Shown here one piece after another: positions 38,343 to 50,790 of a stretch of 64,000 nucleotides of DNA. The stretch is from Erpobdella octoculata (taxonomy: Eukaryota > Annelida > Clitellata > Hirudinida > Erpobdellidae): contig OZ022238.1 in NCBI GenBank assembly GCA_963978895.1, forward strand, positions 8,458,355 to 8,522,354. The letters are read 5' to 3'. The translations under genes were made by a program, and so were the position numbers. Each line of letters begins with the position of its first letter. Position 1 is the first letter of the stretch. The notes below the pieces were generated by a model, which did not search any database, was not told the origin of the DNA, and saw nothing but the letters and a program-made list of their open reading frames with translations.

Positions 38343-39455
38343 TTTGTATTGAAGTTTTGTAAATCCTCTTTTACAAATTTTAAAAAAAAGATTCTCGTTC
38401 TAATAATTTTTCAATTTATAAAAATTATTCAGAAACTTCATCTCCTCAACGAAATATTTAACGTCTCAATCGATAAAACACTTGAAAAAAATCTTTAAAT
38501 GCTCCTCCGAGCTGCAGAACTAATGCAGCACATTATTTTTTGAGCTTTCGAAAAAAACCACCCTTGCTTCTTCTTCACAAACAATCGCAATTGAATTTTT
38601 CCATAATTTTTTATTTTTATTTTCGGTACATCCGAAAATTTTGAAAATATTTAGAAGCTTTGGTTGCAGCACAGGTAGTCGACGACAAGGCAATGCACGT
38701 GTACTTCAAATTTCACTTTTATATCTTGTTTATATTAATAATTTATTATAAATCTAGCAATACGCAATAAATTGTTGTGGAAAAGTCAGGTCTCGGCTTG
38801 CTATAATGCTCTCTACTAATAAGCAGTGCGAGTGATGGGTCCGATGAGCGAGAGCTGCAGCAAGGTTACAATCGATAAAACAAAAGAAGGGCTTTTTCTC
38901 GCTTTAATAAACGAATCGTTTGTGTGCAAAAATCGTACTACACCTTCGCTGCTGTTATTGACGTTGTTGTTGCTTAGTTGCAACCCATATCAGTACAATG
39001 CGTTGAGTCATATGGCCTCAGATAGTTGAAACAGATCTTCATCACTCATTATACATTAAATCCGAAGAAAAATTGTAGATTAAATTATAGATGGGATTAG
39101 CACAGATTTGACGAGTATTCGACTATTAGGGTCAAAGTGGCGTCCCTTAGATTAGTGTCGCACAGTTACGTAGCTCATGGTGTCACCACTAACGACTAGT
39201 CCCGGACTTCCTCCGAATCCACTCAGTCCACCATTGCCAAGCAACGGGAATCGAAAATCCTTAGTAACGTTGGTTCTATATTTACACAGAATATCATAGA
39301 AGGCAGGTTTAATTTAAAGCCAGAAGTGAAAAGTTGAGAGCTAAGTAGAAAACATGTCACTTTATAAAGCAGCGTCGGTTTTTTAAAAACTAATCTCTAT
39401 TGCTTTCTCAGTCTTGACATTTCTAATAAACACACACTCTTTCTCTCTATAGAAT
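38343..39455. other. Upstream region of the FRMD gene
   Basis: Includes two less AT-rich patches (38820-39030 and 39120-39290) that could hold a 5' UTR exon or promoter. No TATA box at a convincing place, and the 67-codon frame at 38826 has no support. Confidence 0.35.
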
Positions 39456-39674
39456 CAGAGGTGGACATGGGGTAGGTTGACCAATAAGTTGGGTTAGGTT
39501 CAATTTGTTTAACACATGCGTGGGTTGAATTGGGTTAGGTTAAAAAATTGAAAAACACATTTTTAACTGTGGGTTGGGTCGGGTTAGAAAATTTAACTTT
39601 TCAGATGTGTCGGGGTGGGTTGGTTTGAGGAAGTGGTGGATTGGGTCATCAAAAATAGACCTATGTCACCTCTG
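39456..39674. mobile_element. Possible miniature hAT-like element, 219 bp
   Basis: Ends CAGAGGTG (39456) and CACCTCTG (39674) are inverted, with further similarity just inside (GACATGGGG and, on the other strand, GACATAGG). GAATCAG occurs at both borders (39452 and 39675), which blurs the exact end. The interior is a degenerate GGTTGGGTTAGGTT sequence. Confidence 0.4.
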
Positions 39675-40005
39675 GAATCAGGCATTGTCAAGGTGTGCCA
39701 CTGCAGATGGGCCTGATCCATCACCAATTAGAGGCCTACACAAACTAAAGTAAAACAAAATTATACAAGATTGTAATTTATCTCTTTGGTATATAGCGTA
39801 ACGTCTGATTATCATAAAACATTAGATTACCAGCGATAAGTGTCAACAACCCGTCGAAAATGAAAAAAATTATTAGATACGGTTGGAGAGCCAGTTATAA
39901 AAAATGTTTTATTACAGTTTTACAGTTTTTTTAGTTCTATTTTTTAACCAGCATTAGCAATTTCTTTGCTGATAATTGGAGACCACGTTCCAATGCCATT
40001 CATGA

Positions 40006-40339
40006 CAGTGTTTTATCCAGACTCCTTGACATTGGAGTATATTTGAAAATTAGGGGGATAGGGGCAAGAGCGTCATTTCAGCTAAAAGTTGGAGAAACAA
40101 AATTTTCAAAAACCCTTCCTCTCCAACGTTTTACGTTTTCCATTCCAAAAATAGCTGATGACCGGAAGGGTGAAAGTAGTTGTTTCTTTTCTAACATTTT
40201 TATAAAACCCTATGCACTTTTCATTTCAAAAATAGTTGATGACCGGTTGGGTAGTCGATTTTGAAAAAAAATAAAAATTTTGAAACTGTTTTGTGGAAAT
40301 ATTTACCCTCCCTCCCTAAGACGTCTGGATAAAACGCTG
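40006..40339. mobile_element. Miniature inverted-repeat element, hAT-like ends, 334 bp
   Basis: CAGTGTTTTATCCAGAC at 40006-40022 and GTCTGGATAAAACGCTG at 40323-40339 are 17-base inverted repeats with one mismatch, starting with CAG as hAT ends do. No clean 8-bp duplication: flanks ATTCATGA and ATTTCTGG share 5 of 8. Two internal copies of AAATAG(C/T)TGATGACCGG lie at about 40148 and 40225. The 73-codon frame across it is not credible as a gene. Confidence 0.5.
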
Positions 40340-41519
40340 ATTTCTGGCATTAGGACTTGGATTTGATTAATGGGAAAATTCGGTAGCGTCTGGTAAAAAG
40401 CGATTATGAAAAGTTCCAAGTTAACTAGACTAAATTTGATGGTCAACAACATATGGCCATGGAGTTGTGCAACTCTGACTGACTGGTTTCACCTAGAGAT
40501 TGGTTTCATTCAGAGATCACAAATTCCGGCCTTTTTCGGATCCCGGCATTACCGGATAGAAAATTTGTCAGTTTTAGGTATTCTCGGGATCCAGGGGTTT
40601 CGGGATTGATATCGGGTTTTGTGACTAAGACGCAATTTAACATAAACACTTTGTATAATCATTTAATGAAATAAAACTCTATTTTGGAATCCCGTCATCC
40701 AAACAAGCTGAAACTTGGAATATAGACTTGCTTCTTATGACAATGTATTTGACTAAATTTTGAAAAATTTCTCTAAAAGTTATTTTGTTAATTTAACAAA
40801 TTGTTTAAGTCTCTGTTCTAGAAAACAACAAATTACAAGTATCTATAAAAATGTTTACATTTATAAAAATTTTGTCGTTTAAAAAGTCAGATTTGCTTTA
40901 CCTAAATGAAAAGATAGCCAAATCTTGAAACATAAGAAATTTTGAAAAAAAAACTCGTTTTTTACGGTATGCTTGTTTAATTTAAAATCCATTACAAATA
41001 GTTTATACAATTATTAAACAAAAATTTAAATAATTACAAAAAGTGCTATAAACTGTCTGTTTAATTGAAGTAGCCTATTTGAATGATTATATTTTTAAAT
41101 ATGACGTCATATTTCTCAAATCCTCTACCTACCCCCTTCGTCACAAATGTCTTACCCCCTTTCTTTCGATGTTCAATGTTCGTGCATTCAAAAAAAACTT
41201 GTATTAGTACATAAAAATATGTAAACTGGTTTTACTGCGATGATGAAAACATAAAGATTGATGTACAAATATTTTCGTTAATCAGCCATTATACAATTTG
41301 TAGTCCATTCCTACTATTGCTTGCGTAGAAAATATTTGGAGTTTTTCATATAAATATATGGTGAAAAAACTTTTTTTAGAAGTTGTTCATCACAGATTAA
41401 ATAGTTCAACCGATTTTTGATTAAAAAATGGCCGACAAACCAAAAGCTCCAACATTTTTATTTAAAAAAGGGGCTATTTGTCTAACTAGTATACACTTTT
41501 TTTAATTTTTAAAAATATA

Positions 41520-41665
41520 TAGATTTTTGAATTTAAAATAAAATTATTCTGCTTTTAAACTCAAACTTCATTTAAATGTTCTTTGATATGGTGTAAAGTT
41601 TTAAATAACTGAAGCTGAAAAAGTGTTTCCAAACCTCTCCACAAAATCCTTGGTGCGCCACTGTG
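41520..41665. repeat. Dispersed repeat E, copy 2
   Basis: Homologous to 28005-28150 and ends CCTTGGTGCGCCACTG. Its reverse complement begins CAGTGGCGCACCAAGG, like the ends of many hAT/MITE elements. The partner end was not found nearby. Confidence 0.45.
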
Positions 41666-41765
41666 TAACCACACGTACGGTCGATCTCTTCTGGAAGAGT
41701 TATTAAACACTCAAAACTGTAACGCGTTTTAAAATTTCGGACGCCGTTCTGACACAACACTTATA

Positions 41766-41852
41766 AGAATAATTTCATAGGTCGTCAGTGGTGAATAATT
41801 TCATAGGCCGTCATTGGGTGAATAATTTCAAAGGCCGTCATTGGGTGACAGA
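41766..41852. repeat. 28-bp tandem repeat, 3 copies
   Basis: GAATAATTTCATAGGCCGTC plus ATTGGGT, three times. GCCATCTATCTGATGGCGTC and CCATCTAGTGACGCCA follow, both GCGCCATCTAGTGG-like words common in dispersed repeats. Confidence 0.85.
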
Positions 41853-42315
41853 ATTGTGCATATAGGTGCCATCTATCTGATGGCGTCACAATTTACGATC
41901 CGCTCCATCTAGTGACGCCACCGTATTGGCCAATACTGAATATAAAGTTGAACAATACTGCGAAATAAACACCAACAAGAAATGTAACTAGGTACATCAA
42001 ACATTCGCCACGTTTCCAACTGCCACACTTTGCATGGTACAAAAAAAAAGGTTAATTAGTGAAACACATAAATGAGACAAGTAATCACATCAACGCCTCT
42101 TGTGAATGAAATATGTTTCACTAGCCAATTCCCCGTGTAGTGTCTTCAATCTTTGCAAATTCCACCAAACCGTGAAAGAATATAAAAACAGAACAGAACT
42201 TCAGATAGATACACAGTACTGCAATATCAAGTTGAGAGCATTAACACTCATCCGCCGCATGATTATTTCTGCATAAATATCTTTTACATAAACACCTAAT
42301 AGATTGAAGCCTTAT

Positions 42316-42321
42316 TTTATT
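42316..42321 (-). terminator. Poly(A) signal candidate of TUBGCP4
   Basis: TTTATT on the plus strand, AATAAA on the gene strand, 120 bases after the stop codon. Confidence 0.4.
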
Positions 42322-42440
42322 TACGAATCCAGTAAGCATGTTTAGAGAATTAATTTAATCAATCAATCAAACAATTTCACAATTATTTTATCTCAATTAA
42401 TTCAAATAGCTGAAAAAATACTCAAAGATCAATAAAATTA

Positions 42441-45400
42441 TTATTTTGTAGTCGGATTAGATGAAAGCTGGGCACGAGAGTGAGAAAAATAATTGTTATA
42501 ATCAATTCGTAACAGCAGTTGGGCAAGATGGGGATTGCTTGCTTGACTGTTTCTGACACTCGAGAGGATCATGAACAACAAGTCGGAATGTCGATCAAAT
42601 TCCTGCAAATAAAACACGATTTCAACCAGAAAATAAAGAAATTCAACTTTATGAATCTTCCAGTTAATCTGGTAACGAACTAACTTTTATCATATCTTGG
42701 AGCTGTGCTTGTTGCATAACAGAAGGCTCGTTTTCAGAGTAGACCACAAAACCATAAAACTTGTGACATAAGTCCAGTATGCCTGATAAACAGTTGCTTA
42801 TCTGGAACATTAAGTTCAATATATAAAAAGATGAAGGGAGAACGAAAAAGAACGGACGAAACAAAGAGAAAAAAAATCAAAAATACAGTAAATCGCAGGT
42901 TACCAACCCAGCTATCTAGTGGATATATAAATTTCGATAAATAAGAACTTTTTGTTGTTAAAATTCTTCAAAATAATTTTTTGTAAATTGAAAATTTTTT
43001 GTTATAAACTTGTATCGCGGCCTAGCAAGACCAACAGTGAAGTTAGTATACGGAATTTAAAAATAAATATTACACATTGTTTTTTGTGATTAATCACCAA
43101 GTGTTACCACAGTGTTTTACATATAACGCATATCTATGAAAGCCTGGAGGGTTTAAAAAAGATGTGGCTTTATAAAAATAAAAAACAAAATTGATTGGCA
43201 CAATGTATTTATACATATATATATTTTATTGAAAATACATTTTACATATATACATTTTCCGATTAATAGAGCAACATCCTTTTTTATGACCATTCCAGGA
43301 ACCTCAAAATGCATAAAATTACAGTAATTATATTAAACTTGTAGGAATGTAAAAAAAATCTCATTACATCTGCTGTGTTAAATACCTAATAAAAAAAAAT
43401 TTTTTTAATAAATGTATTGCACATAAATTATAAGTAATTTATTTAATTCTCACGTGTTTTGAGTGAAGGAAACATTGATTGAGTAGAGAAGCCAAGAAAC
43501 ATTCGTGGGCATAAATTATCTGCTCGAAATCTTTTTTCGTATTAATTTTCTCAACAAGAAGACTGTATTGAGATTCGATAACATCAACCTGTGTGATATG
43601 AAACACTCTGTAAAACGGTGATTAGAAATGTAATTAATAATAATAATAAGAATAATAATTAATGTGAGCATTTAATGTGATGAGAATTTCTAATTATTCA
43701 TAAAGTAAAATTTCAATCAAGGTGGTAATATCCCCATAAGACTCAAAATTAATATAAGTATCAAGACCACGGTAACATTCCACTAAACAGTCAAATATTC
43801 ACATATAATTTAATTGACAGATAATTTAATTTATCTTGCCTGCAAGTAATATTGTAAGTTGTCGATTATGAAAGCCATGTGGTTCCTCAATCTCCACTTC
43901 ATTGCTTCTATAGATGGACTGCCTTGTGAATTTAAAATGTAACATGAAATTATTTGTCTTTTTTAGCTAATACATTCATTATATCTGTTTCCTTATATCT
44001 ATTTTTACTTAAATATAAATTTGATGGACTGTCAATGATAAGTTAAACAAAACATATTTCAGAATTTTTATTGCAAATGCAGCCTGACTTGAATTCAAAA
44101 CTTCTATAAAATAATTTATTTTTATTTAATTTAATAATATTTAAAATGTAATTACTTATTAGTAAAACGACAATATGTTTTAAATTTATTTGAAGTTAAC
44201 ATTAATTTTAATTTTTTTAAATTCAAGATGACTGGCGAATAGAAACCTAGCATGTTGTAAATAATAATTATCTTAAAATTGTGAATAAAAATCAAGTTAA
44301 AATTGAAATAACAGAAAAAATAACATTTATCAGACATTTTTTAATTTTTAATAGTTATTATTAATTAGATATATTCTATTTTCGTCTCGCAGAAGGTACA
44401 ACCAACCATATTGCTTATCTAACGTGATTTGCATGTACAAGTACATTATTTACTGGTGCATTGAAAATTGGAAGGCAACCAGCATTCGAAATTCATGCAC
44501 GTTAGGTTGTCATTTGGCATGCATGTTTACAGATGCATATTTTTAACACAGAGACGCCATTCAAATAAGCCTTCACAGAACATTTATGAAGCTAAACTTT
44601 TTTTAAATTGATTGAATATTGGCCCTAAGGGATGTCTGGGATAGCAGCCTGAACCCAAAATTTGGTACTACTCAGTCTTTTTTCAAACATAATTTGAAAA
44701 TTTAAAATCTGAACCGAAACCCCCAAAAATTAAACATCACCATCATTACCATTCATTTTTTAAACATCGCTTTAGGGTTGGACATATTCTCGACAGCCAA
44801 ACAACATCTACAATTGTTGCCCATCCATGATTAGTAATCAATCATTTATTAGCACCATGTACAAATTGCCAATGTAAGGAAACAATAAGCAAGCATTGCT
44901 GAAGATGCGTCAATCACATTTTTATACATTTTCTTAAACATTTCAGCAAGCTTTTAAGAATGCATCAACTTAATGTAACTTTTTTATTGTTAATATAATA
45001 TTCAATTAAATAATTCAGAATGCTGGAATAAAATACCACTTAAAGCATCCCCATGGAAACGATTCGACACTGCGGAAGATTCCGTTTGACAAATCCTTTC
45101 GTTGGACGCCAAGTGTCTCCTCTGCATGTCGATGGCCCAGCACTGATGCAGTTCCAGTTGTATCCTCTTGACACGGAAAAGAAACGAGAATAACGTGCTG
45201 TATCTGGAAAAGAAAACACGAAATTAAACAAAATTACCAGACAATAACGCGAATAAATGCTTCGGTACAAAAAAGCGATTAATAAGAAAAACAAGCTTGT
45301 TATCAATCAATCGATCAATCAATTAATCAATCAATCCATCAATCAATCAATCAATCAATTAATCAATCAATCAATCGATTACTTCTTGATGACACTCGGA

Positions 45401-48400
45401 GTGAACATGACATGGAGCGGCCATTCTACGCAAGCCGTCATCTTCAAGCAGTTCCATCCGCTTTCTCTCGTGTTTAAAAACGATGACGGTTCGGAAATCC
45501 TAGAAGAAGATGGCATCTGTGGCGACTGCTGATGTGTTTTGAGCGTCGTTTTCGCGGTCGGTTCTAATTAAAAATAATCAATCCATATAAAAGATAATTA
45601 ATCAATATAAAAGATAATTAATCAATATAAAAGATAATTGACATAAAAGATACCAGATTAATGAATGTATAAATTACTTTTAACAATAAAGATAAATCTG
45701 AAACTAAAACTTTGAAAAGCCCCCAAAAAATAAAAAAAACATTAAAAATTAATATTATGCTTCTTATTCTATGAACTTCTTATTCTATGAACTTATGTAT
45801 GTGCAACCTTCAATAACGAAACTGAACCACTTTGAGATTTCTTCACTGAGCAAAACATTCCTCATTGCATGTTTGAAAGCAAAGTTGATATCTACAGTCA
45901 AATAGTTTAAATGTTAAAAAAATACATTTTAAAATACTAAATAATTAAAAATTACATAAAAATAAATCCTTAAAATATGGAAAAATGTTATATTAATGAA
46001 AAATAAAACTATAGATACCTTGTTTCACTTACCTTTGAAAATGCAATTAATACTTTTATAATTATTATATTGAACAACAATCAGAGTTATTAAAAAAAAA
46101 TTTTTATTTACCGTGTTCGGTTGCTTTGGTGGGTGGCTTTCTTAACAAGTTCTGTGATTGGTCAATAAAAGCTAAGAACAGCTCCCCTCGACCAATGAGA
46201 AAGAAGTCCTTAAAACGCCTCAGATGCAACTTAAGATCTGATTGGTCAACTATCAGGGTGCAGAGTTGCTTTTAATTAAAATAATTAAGCATAAATTGAC
46301 TGTTAAATAAATGGGACACATTCAGACAAAGCCAAAACATGTCAACTGAAATTCTAGAAATATAAAAAAAAATTAATTATATAGACATGAAAAAAAGAGA
46401 TGCGATAGTTTACTTCGGCCACATAAGTCCTGATCTTGTCGATTGTGCTTTCAAACCTCATAGAGTCGAAAACCTCCATCTTGGAAAGCATGTCAATGTC
46501 TTTTTTGAACTCTTTTTCATGACTTTTTATGATGGAATCTTCAAAATCAACATAGAAACATTTAACAGGATTCAATTTTGTATGAAACAAACTGCAAACC
46601 GACCGTTTGAAGTTAATTCGGAGGTTGCATCTTTGTTCAGTAATGTCCCGTCTCTTGAAGAAGAAGACCTGAAGAGGACTACAGACCTCCCGATGAAAAG
46701 GATTTTCTCAGCAACATCGAGCGGAATGTAAGATGGAAGGAGATTTATGTCGAGTGTGAAATTGTCTCCTGACTTTTGTCTGGTGTCGTTTGGAATGTGG
46801 TTGCTGCCTGTTATGTCATCTGATTTAATCTAGACAATATCAATAAAATGAGATTAATATTTAATATTGAGAAGATAAAAATTGTCTTATTCATTACATT
46901 TATTTGAAAAATTAATATGAACAGAATATCCCATAAATGTGACAGATTTACTGTGAACAATTATTTTTTTAATTAATTCATCTTTTTTTAAAACCAGAGT
47001 CTAAGTTAGGAGTAGCAGTAAAGCTCTATGGTTATGATAGCTAGATCAGATAGGCTTAGTAGATTAAACTATTGACTAAACCTCTATCAATTCACCATTT
47101 TACAAATTCCTTTTCATGACAACCATTACTACAACCACCCAACTTTATTACCTTATCTTCTACATTCACATCAGCATCACCACCACCATCTTTTTCGATA
47201 GTTCTATTTCCATCACGACCGTCTCGACCCGCAGTCGTTTCTGTATCGTCCCGGTACTTTATGAAGAATTCGGCTTCGGAATTGCTGCACTCCCCAAGTC
47301 GTCCGTAAAGCATCCAGTACAATAGTTGTGTGTACATGGTACGGTGGCAGAACTTCAGGATCCTAGAGAAAGCCGTGATCTTTTTCATTAAAATTCAATT
47401 TAATAGCTTAAATAATTAAACATAATAAAGATGAAATCATACAGCATATCAATAAGTCTATGGCATAGACATATCTTGATAGTGCAAAAAGAACAAAGGT
47501 TACATGTGATCTTATTAAAAATGGCATTCTATAAAAATAAACAAATTTAAAACAACAGCTATTGAAGCCTATCAAATTAAGTGGTTTTAGAAGATAAAGT
47601 ACGTCAGCACTTCTTTTAAAACATCTGTCATTTTTATATTCATGTATGCAAAGAAACTATATGCCAAAGATTACGCAAGCCCGGAAACTGTACGCAATTA
47701 AAAATAAATTGCACTTACTTGAGAACTGCTTCTTTCACCTCCGGCATGCCGCAGACCGAAGCCTTGTACAACATGTCCAGGATGGCACATCCGTACACCT
47801 GGCGAGGGAATAAAATAAAAACTTTTTATCTTCTTGTCAGCCCATAACAGGTCAATCAATCAATCAATGCAAATATTTATAGAGTGCTTCTTACAGTACT
47901 TGGTGGAACTGATTTTTTACGTGCTCCATGGAGAAACAATTTTAATTCGCTAAATTTGTTGATAACATGGCAGAGAAATGGAGTCAAACCCTGAAGCATT
48001 CACGTTCAACCGGAAAATCTAGCTACTCGACTACCCGAGCAACATGAGATTACAAAGTTCAAATGAAATGTTTTTTTTCATTTGTGTTTTTTAATTAATT
48101 GATTATTCCACTTAAAGCGTCCGTATCTCCATGCTTGTGCAATAATAATCAAGTAATGATAAATTTTATGACAATTTATACTTAAAAAGAAAAAAAACAA
48201 AATAAATAAGTTTATTTTCTATATGATCATATAAACACATTTGTGATAAAAACAAATAAACATAACACACAACTCTGACCCACTGACCTCATTTTTGGAA
48301 ACTTTGTCCACAAGTTCCGAGAGCTTCGGAAAGATCAGCTGATACTTTGAAGCGAAAAAAAACAACAAAATTAATAAAATTAAATACACCTAAATTTCTA

Positions 48401-50128
48401 TTAGCGAAAAAACAATTCTACTCTCTCCAGGTTCTAGTAGAACTCTTTCCCAACGATCATACCTTCTCTGTTCTTGTTACAACGTGAGTGATCGTCCAGT
48501 AGGGATCAGCTAAGATCTCTCCTTCAATTTCTATCAACAACTCCAGGTATGGTACGAGACACTGTTCAAGTCCGTCTGCAAAGCGCCTTTTGTACAGTCC
48601 GACAGTGCTGTCGAAAGACCCAGCTTGACAACAGAAAATTTTGTGTAATAAATAATAAAAAAGAAAATCAAAAATAACATAAAAATAAATCAATAAAAAC
48701 AAAATAAATATTTACTCGTCTTTTCTATGAATGATTTGAACTTAATGTAATAGGTTGCCAACTTGCACAAATGATTCAACGTTACTTCTTCTGATGGTTT
48801 AATAAATGAGGAGTTCTTTTGGACCTGAATAAAATATTTCATCAGATTCTTAGTAAGGTTTGTTTTTTAACACTTTTAAACTCTTATGAGTTGTAGCATT
48901 TCCAAATAAATATGGACAGTGTTTGATTGACTTAGTAATTAGGAGTTATTTTCTAAAGTTGAGTGCTAACTAATTATTCAATTTTGATATTTTGAAAATT
49001 TCTGGTAAACTGTAACTACTTCTTATGTGGTTAGTGTTCATAAGCACCTCAGGCTCCAACATGAGCGAAGAGTTAAGGAAAGGTTAAAATAATGAACAAA
49101 CAGGGAGAACAGTGAAATTTAATTGAAAACTTAGCTCATTTAGGACCATCTAAATTTCTGGGTTTTTAAAAGTTCATAAAAGTAAATTGTGTTCTAAGAG
49201 TCATTTTTTAGAGAAAATAGATGTTTAGACCAAATTAAATTTTCCCTTATGCTGGTTAAAAGCCAGCAGGAGGTGTTAACTAACGAGCAGCCACTTTGTA
49301 TAATTGTCAAACCGTATGCTCTCCTGTGTTTGTTTACGTTTCGTTTAGCTTGGAAAATTTTTAAATGGTTCAACGTTTTATTCTATAACTTATTTTATTT
49401 ATTAGGTTTCTTAAGCGAGAGTTACATCGTTGGATTTGTAATTAAATTATCTAAAAACAAGCATATCTGAAATTTTCATTGCAGCAGTTTGAAAAGGTAA
49501 TACTCTCTCAAAGAAGAGTTTACATTTATATCATGCAATTTTTTATTTGCTGAATTGAAGAAAAACCAATTAAACCATTAGATTCCATTTTTAAAAACCC
49601 ATCTGACGATAAATGTATAGCAAAACCCAGTTGCACAAAAAATTGTATATTTATTGGCCCAGCCAGCAATATTGCTAACTTCACACATGTTACTCCATCC
49701 TAAATTTCATTAAAATTGGTCCAGCAGTATAGATATTCATAAATAAATAGTCAGTGCTGTTTACTTTTAAATTTAAAAAATTAGTATTTAGTTAAGTACG
49801 CTGAGCTTATCAATCAGTTATCCTCAGTTTGTCGTTTTGGTGCAGACTCTGCAGTTTTACTATAAAACAAACTACACATTAGAAAAGTAGAACATTATGT
49901 TTAAATCTAATTCTAATCTAATCATTCTAATCTAATTTATTATTGTTAATTTAAAAACATAGGTACGAAAAAATATCCCCAATTGGCCAAATTTTAACAT
50001 TCTTAGGCAGTCTCAAGAAAAATAAAATAACTTAAAAAACTAACCGAAACCACATTAGTGGTACTGTCTTTAACAAATATTTCGCCGTCGTAACCATTTA
50101 ATGCAACCAGAAGTTCGTGAAGAATCAT
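42441..50128 (-). CDS. TUBGCP4: Gamma-tubulin complex component 4 (GCP4), 16 exons, 708 aa
   Basis: Structural subunit of the gamma-tubulin ring complex, which nucleates microtubules at centrosomes. Exons: 50128-50045, 48824-48716, 48623-48463, 48344-48288, 47798-47719, 47362-47152, 46829-46669, 46591-46414, 46268-46112, 45891-45808, 45563-45383, 45203-45037, 43922-43840, 43588-43454, 42801-42685, 42602-42441. Phase carries through all junctions. The start MILHELLVALNGYDG matches the GCP4 N-terminus. Other blocks of the GRIP1 and GRIP2 domains are FIKPSEEVTLNHLCKLATYY, LLYWMLYGRL, LPSYIPLDVAEKILFIGRSV, KDFFLIGRGELFLAFIDQSQ, EWPLHVMFTPSV, HQCWAIDMQRRHL, AMKWRLRNHMAFIIDNLQYY, ILDLCHKF and LLFMILSSVRNSQ. 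Human GCP4 is 667 aa; the extra length lies in an acidic insert near residue 165 and a Ser-rich stretch before the HQCWA block. Intron 13 has a GC donor (CAG|gcaag). Exons 7 and 8 are in different frames and are joined by a predicted intron of 77 bases. An AATAAA (minus strand, 42316-42321) lies about 120 bases past the stop. Confidence 0.95.
45302..45379. repeat. (TCAA)n microsatellite in a TUBGCP4 intron
   Basis: TCAATCAATTAATCAA-type tract ending directly at the donor of exon 11 (45382). Confidence 0.95.
47855..48052 (-). mobile_element. tRNA-derived SINE with (TTGA)n tail
   Basis: On the minus strand the head TGCTCGGGTAGTCGAGTAGC and the block CAGGGTTTGACTCC have the spacing of pol III A and B boxes. 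An unrelated body follows and then a tail (ATTGATTG)n at 47855-47867. The head cannot fold as a complete tRNA. It lies in TUBGCP4 intron 4, between exons 4 and 5. Confidence 0.6.
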
Positions 50129-50369
50129 TTTATAATATTCTTCAATCTCGTTTGTTTATTTACCTTTCGTTAGCATGTTTTAGCGCCATAGTGTAACCAT
50201 AGATCTCATAGTATAATTATCCTTGAAAACAAGTTTAAAAGCTAAGACTAGTCCATGTTATTATATACAAATTTTATAAAAGACAAATCATAAATGTTTG
50301 ATGATTTTTAGTGGCAGCCACGCAAACCATCATAATAACGACTTCAAAAACAACTGAACCCCAATAGTC

Positions 50370-50515
50370 GGCTATAAAAAAATTTCCGGTCGGCTCAGCA
50401 ACCAAATCGGCATAAATTCAGCTAGGCTAGGCCATACAATTGCGGCCGGCTGCAGCTGATGACTTAAATGTGACTGAATAGAACATTTATAATTTTTGTC
50501 ATACTTTGAGTTGGT
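50370..50515. repeat. Dispersed repeat F, copy 2
   Basis: CGGTCGGCTCAGCAACCAAA, CATAAATTCAGCTAGGCTAG, CAATTGCGGCCGGCTGCAGC and TGATGACTTAAA align with 3355-3510. It abuts the Helitron-like 3' end at 50531. Confidence 0.45.
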
Positions 50516-50530
50516 CATTGATATATACTA

Positions 50531-50790
50531 TGCTAGCGGGTTTACCCGGCGTTGGGCGTTGCCCGGGGATTTTAGAAGTTTTTCTATCGCTTTACTCTCT
50601 CGCTCCCGTTTCCTTCCCCGCTTGCTCTCTCGCTCCCGTTTCCTTCCCCGCTTGCTCTCTCGCTCCCGTTTCCTTCCCCGCTTGCTCTCTCGCTCCCGTT
50701 TCCTTCCCCGCTTGCTCTCTCGCTCCCGTTTCCTTTCCCGCTTGCTCTCTCGCTCTCGCTCCCACTTGCTCTCCCGTTCCCCAGTGGCGT
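50531..50790 (-). mobile_element. Helitron-like 3' end with a 30-bp minisatellite
   Basis: CTAGCGGGTTTACCCGGCGT, TGGGCGTTGCCCGGGGATTT and TAGAAGTTTTTCTATCGC is the reverse complement of the family's 3' end. Behind it is a 30-bp unit (CTCTCGCTCCCGTTTCCTTC, CCCGCTTGCT) repeated about 5-6 times at 50596-50760. All long frames here are repeat artefacts. Confidence 0.5.

Noticed and set aside
46354..46731. TUBGCP4 as a frameshifted pseudogene
   Set aside because: A short GT-AG intron restores phase and expected length, and all other 15 exons are intact.
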